Shown here: positions 5,936 to 11,880 of the stretch, in pieces
Layout of the letters: each line of letters starts with the position of its first letter
Position numbering within the stretch: position 1 is the stretch's first letter
Assembly (NCBI GenBank): GCA_025056955.1
Contig: JANWYL010000037.1
Coordinates: 1-11,880 of the forward strand
DNA length: 11,880 nucleotides
Reading direction: 5' to 3'
Source of the DNA: Sandaracinaceae bacterium
GTDB taxonomy: Bacteria; Myxococcota_A; Polyangia; Polyangiales; Sandaracinaceae
Notes under the pieces: generated by a model
What the model was told of the DNA's origin: nothing
Databases searched by the model: none
What the model saw: only the letters and a program-made list of their open reading frames with translations
Translations under genes and position numbers: made by a program

Positions 5936-8128
5936 CTACTCCTTCTCTCTTTTTTTTCGAAGAAGCTCTCTTGCAATCCGATGCTCGCCGCTTCCAAGCA
6001 CGCGGGTTTGCAAGACCGCTTCCATGGCTTGCCAGAAGCCTTGGGCATCGCCTTGACGAAGGGCGCGAATCCCATCGTAGAAAAACACCTCGCAGCGTTC
6101 TTTTGCTGTGCGGGCTTTTTCGAGGAGCGCTTCGCGTCCGATTCCTCCACGCACGAGGAGGGCGAGCTGGCCCAACCAACTTTCTCGATTTGATTCAGCA
6201 GCGAGCAAGCGCTCTTGTGTTTCTGAGCGCGGTGCGTTGGCGAGGGCCTGGACCCCTTCGACACCCAAAGCCAGCCGCACTTTCCACTCCCGTGCGAGGG
6301 GAGCTGCCACGCGCACCTTCCAAAAAATGCGTTCGGCGAGGTCGGGGTTGGGATCTGCAATTCCAAGCAGTTCGAGCATCTCCTTGGCCCGTTCGGGGCT
6401 TGGTGCAAGCGTCATCGCTTCCACAAAAGCGCGGTGGGCGCGTTCGTTCTCACCCAGCTTCAAGGCAATTGCACCTTCGAGGAGCAGGCGATCCCCTTGG
6501 GTATCTGGATCTGTTGCTGGTGGTGCTTCGCGCAGCCACTCAAGGGCCTGTCGATAAGCGCGCAGCGCCTCGCCGCGACGGCGGGCAATGCGATGGCTTT
6601 CGCCAATCAACATCCACAGCTCAGCCCTGAGCGGATCGAACTCGCGGCCCTGAGGCAATACATCGAGGGCCTCTTCGAGAAAAGCCCTTGCCCTTTCGTG
6701 GTTGGACTCGGCAAACTCGATTGAGGCAAGCCCGATCCGTGCCCAAACTCCACCCAAAAGCCCTCCTGGCGTGCGGCGAGCGGCAGCAAGGCTTTGCTCA
6801 AGGCTGTGCCTGGCCCGCTCAACGTGACCTTCGGCCAATTCTGCTTTTGCTAGAGTACGCAAAAAAAACGACTCATCATAAGGGGTGGGCGCGGCGTCAG
6901 GAAAACGAGAAAGCCGCATCTCGAAGATGGCGACGGCATCCCCCACAGCTTGCCTGAGGGTCGGAAGCTCAATTTTCGAGTGTTGGATCATCTGGTTCAG
7001 GGTGCGAAGGGCCTCGTCATACACCTCGATTGAGAGGGTTGCGGGACCTCCCAATGCCTTGGCATAGTGAGCAGCCGCATCGCCCAAGCGCCCGATCAGC
7101 GCCGAAGCACGCGCCATACAAAGCCTGAGGCTGCGATGCGATGGCATGCGCTGAATGCCAAGGCGGCAAATGCCCTCGGCTCGCTTCGGATCCAGACGCA
7201 AAAGCATTTGCCCAAGCCTCCATAACCCCTCTGGTTCTTCTTCAGAGCGGGGGCTGCTCTCGAGCGTGCGAAAAAGCTCTTGGGCGATGGGATTGTTTGT
7301 GGCAGGACGTGACCGAAGCATATCAAGGCTTCTCTGACGATCGCCCTTGCTCAACAACAAAAGCGCCGCATCCACCTCAAATTCCAAGGAAGGATGGTGG
7401 CGGATTCTGTCAGCAAGCCCACCCTCTGGGCTTGGGCCAAGCAGCCAGAGCATCGGATTTCGGGGGAGAGGCCAGAAGCCAAGCGCCCTGATCGAACGGA
7501 CAACAGATGCATAGCGATCAAGCACAGGAGGGGCAGGAAGGAGATCGGCATGGGCCTCCCAGATCTCTTTGAGCTCCAGGGCAGCTCGCCCGCGCCACCT
7601 CACATCACCTGATCCACTCAAACGGCTTTCCTCGCCCCACCGCGCAACCCGTTCGTACTCCTCCCGATAGCTACCCCCTTGCTCGCTTGAGCCCCCAAGC
7701 CAAGCCAAAATCCAAAGCGCACTCAACGCCCGCGCCTCGTCTCCTCTGCGCTGGGCTTCATCTGCAACGCGCTCAGCCAAGGGCCTGAGCGCAAAAAGGG
7801 GAGGACCTGCGAAGTCTTGAGGGGAGAGGAGCGAAGTCATCTCCTCAAGCAATTGGACGCGTTCCTCGTAGCTCCCACCTTCGATGACTTCTTCTGCACG
7901 TCGCCGCAAGAAATCAAGCAATGCATCCCTCAGTTGGAGCCGGTCGGGGTCAGAGGGATCTCGCTCAAGCAAGTCTCGGCGCAAAGGGGCGTAGTTTTCG
8001 TGAGAGACAGTCAAGGGAGCTGCTTCCTGAATTCCTTGCCCACCCCCTCCGCAACCCATCCCAAGCACCAAAAAAAAGCAAAAAATGAGGTTGAGCTTTG
8101 GGATATGGCCACAATTTGGAGCGTGCAT
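5936..8128 (-). CDS. TPR repeat lipoprotein
   Basis: The 730-residue protein begins with a lipoprotein signal: KLNLIFCFFLVLGMGC with Cys26 as the lipidated residue, then a Gly-rich linker. The rest is almost entirely alpha-helical. TPR-like helix pairs are clearest between about 310 and 610, for example GLWRLGQMLLRLDPKRAEG, AHYAKALGG, and the AYRQALEWL and GEALRAYRQA stretches. A final repeat near the C-terminus has VFFYDGIRALRQGDAQGF. It is probably anchored in the outer or inner membrane facing the periplasm and acts as a scaffold; no catalytic motif is visible. The ATG at 8128 follows the purN stop (8132-8130) by one base and has GGGA 6 nt and GAGGAAA 12 nt upstream. A GTG at 8140 would add 4 residues but leaves no room for a ribosome-binding site. 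It is the last gene of the four-gene unit. Confidence 0.85.
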   Translation of the reverse strand: MHAPNCGHIPKLNLIFCFFLVLGMGCGGGGQGIQEAAPLTVSHENYAPLRRDLLERDPSDPDRLQLRDALLDFLRRRAEEVIEGGSYEERVQLLEEMTSLLSPQDFAGPPLFALRPLAERVADEAQRRGDEARALSALWILAWLGGSSEQGGSYREEYERVARWGEESRLSGSGDVRWRGRAALELKEIWEAHADLLPAPPVLDRYASVVRSIRALGFWPLPRNPMLWLLGPSPEGGLADRIRHHPSLEFEVDAALLLLSKGDRQRSLDMLRSRPATNNPIAQELFRTLESSPRSEEEPEGLWRLGQMLLRLDPKRAEGICRLGIQRMPSHRSLRLCMARASALIGRLGDAAAHYAKALGGPATLSIEVYDEALRTLNQMIQHSKIELPTLRQAVGDAVAIFEMRLSRFPDAAPTPYDESFFLRTLAKAELAEGHVERARHSLEQSLAAARRTPGGLLGGVWARIGLASIEFAESNHERARAFLEEALDVLPQGREFDPLRAELWMLIGESHRIARRRGEALRAYRQALEWLREAPPATDPDTQGDRLLLEGAIALKLGENERAHRAFVEAMTLAPSPERAKEMLELLGIADPNPDLAERIFWKVRVAAPLAREWKVRLALGVEGVQALANAPRSETQERLLAAESNRESWLGQLALLVRGGIGREALLEKARTAKERCEVFFYDGIRALRQGDAQGFWQAMEAVLQTRVLGSGEHRIARELLRKKREKE

Positions 8129-8129
8129 G

Positions 8130-8807
8130 CTATTTCCCACTTTCCTCGCTCAGCTCAAGGCACGAAGGTGAGGCCAATACACCATCTCTCCAAAACGCGT
8201 TCACCATCCAATTTGCACCCTCTGGTTTCAATTCCAGCACCTTTTGTGCAATTGCATTTACCACTTGGGGAAGCAGGCGGTGCTCGACTTTTTGGATTCG
8301 GGCGTGCAGGCTGTTTTCATCGTCATTAGGAAAAACAGGTACTGCTGCTTGGGCGATGATCGGGCCACTATCCACCCCTTCATCCACGATATGCACCGTG
8401 CAACCGCTCAATCGAACACCTTTGGCAAGTGCATCTCGAACTGCATGGCGACCTGGAAAAGCAGGGAGGAGCGAAGGGTGAATGTTGATGATCCGAGGTG
8501 AAAAAGCAGCGATAAATCGAGGACCAACGATGCGCATGAATCCAGCAAGAACGACGAGCTCTGGCTTCATGCGCTCCACTGCGCCGGTCAAAAAATCATC
8601 CCACTCTTCGCGAGTGGAAAAAGATGAAAGGGGAACCACTGCGGTTGCAAAGCCTCTTCTCCTCGCTTCACCCAAGGCGGGGGCATCGTGGCGATCTGAA
8701 ATCACCCCAATGATTTCGGCGTCGCACTGGCCCTTGGAAATCGCCTCAGCCAAGGCGACGAGGTTTGAACCACGCCCTGATGCGAGCAGCACCACGCGAA
8801 GGGCCAT
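8130..8807 (-). CDS. purN: Phosphoribosylglycinamide formyltransferase PurN
   Basis: PurN transfers formyl from 10-formyltetrahydrofolate to GAR, the third step of IMP synthesis, in the cytoplasm. The 225 residues show the whole family pattern: the phosphate loop ASGRGSN (9-15), LAGFMRI (87-93) in the folate region, IINIHPSLLPAFPG (106-119) with catalytic Asn108 and His110, and VDEGVDSGPII (141-151) with Asp146. A tail of about 15 residues beyond the usual end is polar. The ATG at 8807 is 11 nt after the stop of the VWA lipoprotein gene, with a weak GAGAAAG in front, so translational coupling is likely. The TPR lipoprotein gene starts 1 nt after its stop. No other purine gene is in the window; many genomes place purN beside purM, so this setting among lipoprotein genes is unusual. 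Confidence 0.96.
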   Translation of the reverse strand: MALRVVLLASGRGSNLVALAEAISKGQCDAEIIGVISDRHDAPALGEARRRGFATAVVPLSSFSTREEWDDFLTGAVERMKPELVVLAGFMRIVGPRFIAAFSPRIINIHPSLLPAFPGRHAVRDALAKGVRLSGCTVHIVDEGVDSGPIIAQAAVPVFPNDDENSLHARIQKVEHRLLPQVVNAIAQKVLELKPEGANWMVNAFWRDGVLASPSCLELSEESGK

Positions 8808-8818
8808 CGCCGACTTTC

Positions 8819-11071
8819 TCAGCCAAAGGAACCTGAACCCGCAGGCACAACGATAAACACCTGGCGGGTGTCAAGCACCACACCTCCACCTGCTCGCACG
8901 TCGATGAAGGCGATGAACACTTTGGCTTGCTGCCCGAGGTTCACGTAAAAATCATTTTGGAAGGTGATTCTAAATCGCACCCTTGCCCCTGGGACAACGC
9001 CATAAAAGGTGGATAGATCGAAATGGGCGACCGCGCTTTCTCGAGGAACACCTGCGGGTGCATCCCAACAATCCCTCGTCGGTGGGGCACCAGGGCGCGC
9101 TGGGTTGCAGGCAGGAGTGCGCCGCTTGATGAAACGACGTGCATCGACCCGCTCTGGATCACTCGGGTCATCGCGTGCTGCGGTGTCGACATCGATCGGC
9201 ACACGCGTGGCCACGCGCTCAATTGCTCCCGCAACCGTTTCTGCAAACTCCCTGTGACCGGCGGTGTTGGGGAGGTCATAAATCAAGGCATTGCCTTCAA
9301 AATCCACGGTGCCTGTTTCAACGGCTGTGCGGTAGAGGAACCAGCAAGGCCCTTGGCCCCCAGGCATGAGCGGCACGCGGCGGCAGCTTTCGGCCGGATC
9401 GGTGCTCGCATTGATCCCAACAAAGCGAGCACCCTTGCGGCGCATGAGTTCAACCATGTCAACCCAGCGAGCAGGTGGTGGGGTGATCCCCATGTAGGGA
9501 TCACAACTCGGATCATCGTCAGGGGGGCCATTGTGAGAGCAGGCATCAGTAAACATCACAACAATTGGAAGCGCTCCTGGCCGGAAGCAGGGTGCACCCC
9601 AATGCCCATCCAAGCAATCACCTGCGTAGTGGCGAATGGTGTAAGTGCTCGTGCCACCTCCCCAGAAGCCTCCTGGGCCTCTCCAGGTATTTCCCTCACC
9701 TGTCATGATTTGCCAAAGGGCTTGGGTGGCCGATTCAGGCCGATCGCCACCCCCATGAAGCTCGATGCGGTTGAAGGCGGCTTGAACCTCGGAAGCCCGC
9801 TCAGGGGGGGTCATGGTGATCGCACGGATGAAGGGCTCGTCGGGAGGTGCACCATAGGTTCCAAAGGGCATGTCATCGAATTGCCCCCCCCCAACCCATG
9901 CATCTGGGATTGCTGCAACAATCCGCTCGATCAGGCCACCTGGCCCTGCTACCGTGCGCTTGACGTTTTCAAGGGTGCCACCCATCGAACCGGTGGTGTC
10001 GGTGACGAAAAAGACGTCCGCAACACGGATGGTGGTGCTGAACTCAAGGGTGCGTTCCACTGGTGGATCGCCATATGGCAACACCAAATAGAAGTGTCGA
10101 TCGGGGATGCGGCATCCGCTGTTCGTCACACAACCGCACTCTGCCCCGCGCCCCCCCCTTGGGCAATTCAGTTGTTGGTAGACACCTTCCATGAGATCCC
10201 CTTGGCCATCTTGGTCGGTGTCCACATTGCACGGATCGCTGCCAAGCGCTCTTTCTTGCCCATCACCAAGGCCGTCATTGTCACTGTCGATATCCAAAAA
10301 ATCCGGAATGCCATCGCGTCTTATTTCACACCTTACTCCCGTTGGAGAACAGGTACTGTGATCAACCTCAATGGAGCAATGGAAGGGAGCAGTGTTTGGA
10401 TTTTGATCACCTGCTTCCTCTCTGTCTGGTATCCCATCTCCGTCTGAATCGTTGTCCCTGAAATTCAACACACCATCTCCATCGCTGTCCGATGCACCCT
10501 CTTGCTCATCAGAAATCGTGTCGTTATCAGAATCCGAGTCCCTCACATCAGGAGAGCCATCTCCATCGGTGTCGCTCGGCGCATTGGGATCATCTCCCAC
10601 TTCAAGGGTGTTCCAAATCCCATCACCATCGATATCGATATCCAAGTGATCTGGAGTCCCATCCCGATCCAAATCACCCATCACTTGTTCACGATCGGCA
10701 ACACCATCTCCGTTTGCATCGGTGTCGATAAAATCAGGGATACCATCTCGGTCACGATCGGTTGGAAGGGTTTGGCAATCCCGATCCCCTGCTTCGTCAA
10801 TGTCGGAAATCCCATCTCCATCCGCATCATTGTCGTTGAAGTTTGGCCTCCCATCTCCGTCAACATCGCCTTCACCCTCATCGACGCTTGAGATGGTGTC
10901 GTTGTCTGGATCATCCTCTGGGCTACACCGGATGATTGGCAAAGGACCGCCATCAGGCACACGAGGTGGTTCTCGCGGTTCTGAGCAACCCAAACCCCAA
11001 AGCAAAACCAGGCCAAATGCAAACGCTTGAGGATAAGAAAAGCCACTCTCTTTACGGACTTTGCTCTCCAT
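8819..11071 (-). CDS. Lipoprotein with thrombospondin type 3-like Ca-binding repeats and a VWA domain
   Basis: The 750-residue product has a basic N-terminus, a hydrophobic stretch and a lipobox-like LLWGLGC (Cys29), so it is probably a surface or periplasmic lipoprotein. Residues about 53-295 are an Asp-rich array of DxDxDGxxD-type repeats (DVDGDGRPNFND, DTDGDGSPDVRD, DSDGDGVLNFRD and others), as in thrombospondin type 3 modules that bind Ca2+. A Cys-rich patch follows (303-320). The VWA domain (about 350-620) has a MIDAS-like DTTGSMG (358-364), GGGDRPE (441-447) and FTDAC (507-511), so it may bind a metal-dependent ligand. A beta-rich tail (about 680-750) closes the protein. No sortase or membrane anchor is seen at the C-terminus. 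ATG 11071 has a good AAGG/GAGGAAA upstream; a TTG at 11095 is the alternative. It overlaps lolD by 20 nt. The ligand is unknown; adhesion or cell-surface contact is a guess. Confidence 0.9.
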   Translation of the reverse strand: MESKVRKESGFSYPQAFAFGLVLLWGLGCSEPREPPRVPDGGPLPIIRCSPEDDPDNDTISSVDEGEGDVDGDGRPNFNDNDADGDGISDIDEAGDRDCQTLPTDRDRDGIPDFIDTDANGDGVADREQVMGDLDRDGTPDHLDIDIDGDGIWNTLEVGDDPNAPSDTDGDGSPDVRDSDSDNDTISDEQEGASDSDGDGVLNFRDNDSDGDGIPDREEAGDQNPNTAPFHCSIEVDHSTCSPTGVRCEIRRDGIPDFLDIDSDNDGLGDGQERALGSDPCNVDTDQDGQGDLMEGVYQQLNCPRGGRGAECGCVTNSGCRIPDRHFYLVLPYGDPPVERTLEFSTTIRVADVFFVTDTTGSMGGTLENVKRTVAGPGGLIERIVAAIPDAWVGGGQFDDMPFGTYGAPPDEPFIRAITMTPPERASEVQAAFNRIELHGGGDRPESATQALWQIMTGEGNTWRGPGGFWGGGTSTYTIRHYAGDCLDGHWGAPCFRPGALPIVVMFTDACSHNGPPDDDPSCDPYMGITPPPARWVDMVELMRRKGARFVGINASTDPAESCRRVPLMPGGQGPCWFLYRTAVETGTVDFEGNALIYDLPNTAGHREFAETVAGAIERVATRVPIDVDTAARDDPSDPERVDARRFIKRRTPACNPARPGAPPTRDCWDAPAGVPRESAVAHFDLSTFYGVVPGARVRFRITFQNDFYVNLGQQAKVFIAFIDVRAGGGVVLDTRQVFIVVPAGSGSFG
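9212..10024 (-). other. VWA domain with MIDAS motif (within the lipoprotein gene)
   Basis: Residues about 350-620 of the lipoprotein. VADVFFVTDTTGSMGGTLE gives the DxTxS metal site; GGGDRPESATQALWQI and IVVMFTDACSHNG give the other two loops. Between them is a Gly- and Trp-rich insert (WRGPGGFWGGGTSTYTIRHY) that looks extra to the standard fold. Confidence 0.85.
10187..10915 (-). repeat. Array coding for Asp-rich Ca-binding (TSP3-like) repeats
   Basis: This DNA encodes residues about 53-295 of the lipoprotein. On the plus strand it shows as recurring ccatctcc(a/g)tc blocks, for example near 10471, 10559, 10620, 10811 and 10850, at irregular spacing. The repeats are degenerate in both DNA and protein and stay in frame, so they reflect the protein modules rather than a satellite or CRISPR. 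Confidence 0.8.
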
Positions 11072-11879
11072 CTCCGCCTTTTTCCTCTTCAGCAATCAAA
11101 GCATGACTTGAAGGATGGGGCAAAGGGGGGGCTACGAACAGGCTTTGGATGTGAGGGAGAGCTCCCTCCTTCTCTTTTCTTTCGTCTGAAAGGATGCGCC
11201 CATCTCGCATTGAGATGATTCTCGGCATGCGAGCAGCCAATTCCTGGGAGTGGGTCACGATGAGAAAGGTCGTGCCTTTGCGTTGGTTGAGTTCGAAAAA
11301 GAGCTCCTGCATTGCGTGGCTGTTTTTGCTGTCAAGGTTTCCGGTTGGCTCGTCTGCCAAAACCAACTTGGGTTCCACGATGAGCGCCCGCGCCAGGGCC
11401 ACCCGTTGCTGCTCCCCACCGGAAAGCTCTCCAGGCCGATGGTGCATGCGGTCAGCCAGGCCAACCTCTTCAAGCAAGTGCTTTGCCCTTTCGCGGAGCA
11501 CTTTTTTGGGCAGGGCACCCACAAGGCCTGGCATCATGACGTTTTCAAGCGCTGTAAACTCGGGGAGAAGGTAGTGAAACTGAAACACAAACCCAAGCAT
11601 TTGGTTTCGAAAAGCCGAGAGCTCGGCATTTGAGTAGCGGGTGACGTCTCGCCCCTCATACTCGATCGAGCCAGAAGTGGGCAGATCAAGGGTGCCAAGA
11701 AGATAAAGGAGGGTGCTTTTGCCAGCACCCGAGGCACCGACAATCGCAACCATCTCACCGCTATGGACCTCAAGGTCGATCCCCCGCAAGACTTCGATTT
11801 CGCGGCCTTCGTGCAAAAAACGCTTTCGGAGTTGGCGGACACGGAGGAGGGGAGGGTTTGAAGTTGCAGGCTTCTCCAA
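11052..11879 (-). CDS. lolD: Lipoprotein-release ABC transporter ATPase LolD (possibly 5'-partial)
   Basis: LolD powers the inner-membrane LolCDE complex that hands lipoproteins to the carrier LolA. The 275 residues seen contain Walker A GASGAGKST (48-56), the Q-loop in FVFQFHYLLPEFTALENVMMP, written here in two parts (FVFQFHYLLPEF, 98-108, then TALENVMMP), the signature LSGGEQQRV (152-160), Walker B LVLADEPTGNLD (172-183) and the switch His210. The FHYLLPEF stretch is typical of LolD and separates it from MacB or FtsE. A tail of about 40 residues (235-275), rich in Glu, Pro and Lys, goes beyond the usual family length and overlaps the start of the next gene by 20 nt. The first codon visible is TTG at 11879 next to the window edge, so the true start may lie outside. 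A LolC/E permease gene is expected upstream. Confidence 0.9.
   Translation of the reverse strand: MEKPATSNPPLLRVRQLRKRFLHEGREIEVLRGIDLEVHSGEMVAIVGASGAGKSTLLYLLGTLDLPTSGSIEYEGRDVTRYSNAELSAFRNQMLGFVFQFHYLLPEFTALENVMMPGLVGALPKKVLRERAKHLLEEVGLADRMHHRPGELSGGEQQRVALARALIVEPKLVLADEPTGNLDSKNSHAMQELFFELNQRKGTTFLIVTHSQELAARMPRIISMRDGRILSDERKEKEGALPHIQSLFVAPPLPHPSSHALIAEEEKGGDGEQSP
11072..11087 (-). promoter_or_regulatory. Ribosome-binding site deciding the VWA lipoprotein start
   Basis: GAGGAAAAAGGCGGAG lies directly before the ATG at 11071, inside the last codons of lolD, with AAGG 5 nt from the start. It favours ATG 11071 over the upstream TTG at 11095 and suggests translational coupling to lolD. 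Confidence 0.5.
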
Positions 11880-11880
11880 C

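Noticed and set aside
5950..5957. Run of eight T after the thioesterase stop as a terminator
   Set aside because: No stable hairpin precedes it; it encodes Lys/Lys-rich codons at the end of the TPR lipoprotein on the other strand.
5736..6408. Several 90-230-codon frames opposite or beside the thioesterase and TPR genes
   Set aside because: They are Arg/Ser/Pro-rich shadows of the two real genes, with no motifs and no ribosome-binding sites.
8129..8140. GTG at 8140 as the start of the TPR lipoprotein
   Set aside because: GAGGAAA directly abuts this GTG, leaving no spacing, whereas ATG 8128 has well-placed purine-rich sequence and follows the purN stop by 1 nt.
9023..10447. Long plus-strand open frame (474 codons) opposite the VWA lipoprotein gene
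   Set aside because: It lies wholly antisense to a gene with clear domains; its translation shows no recognisable motif and no membrane or repeat logic. The openness follows from Asp- and Gly-rich codons on the other strand.
10452..10891. Repeated ccatctcc blocks as a possible CRISPR or satellite array
   Set aside because: Spacing is irregular, blocks are degenerate, and all keep the reading frame of DxDxDG protein repeats.

Overview
The window is a compact, gene-dense stretch of Gram-negative bacterial chromosome, moderately GC-rich by eye. No mobile element, CRISPR array, tRNA or rRNA is recognisable. The best guess at origin is Myxococcota or a related former deltaproteobacterial lineage. 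The reasons are a large lipoprotein combining Asp-rich thrombospondin type 3-like repeats with a VWA domain, a TPR lipoprotein, a LolD-type ATPase (which implies an outer membrane) and several orphan families common in those bacteria. This placement is inference; there is no phylogenetic marker to test it.

Left part (1-4050). A degenerate receiver-domain protein (+, possibly entering from beyond the left edge) overlaps tail to tail with a MioC-like short flavodoxin (-). Divergent from the flavodoxin runs a plus-strand series: an uncharacterised ATP-grasp protein, an EpsC/CysE-type serine O-acetyltransferase (first step of cysteine synthesis) 55 nt later, and, after a 155-nt spacer with small hairpins and a direct repeat, undecaprenyl-diphosphatase UppP (recycling of the cell-wall lipid carrier).

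Middle part (4052-5934). Two small membrane proteins of unknown function, DUF486 then DUF2752, are read on the minus strand and end 1 nt from uppP. Divergent from them is a double-hotdog acyl thioesterase-like gene (+).

Right part (5936-11879). Four minus-strand genes form one tightly packed transcription unit, read right to left: LolD (ATPase of the lipoprotein-release complex, cut or nearly cut by the window edge), a 750-residue VWA/Ca-repeat lipoprotein, PurN (purine synthesis) and a 730-residue TPR lipoprotein. Gene junctions here are a 20-nt overlap, an 11-nt gap and a 1-nt gap. LolD would help export lipoproteins like the two encoded beside it; PurN is the odd member.

There is no gene-free stretch longer than 300 bases; the longest is 3089-3243. 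All three convergent junctions are separated by at most 1 nt or overlap, and none shows a canonical hairpin plus T-run terminator. I see no strong case for a wholly new system. The best leads are the lipoprotein operon containing purN, the orphan ATP-grasp gene beside the serine acetyltransferase, and the pseudo-receiver.
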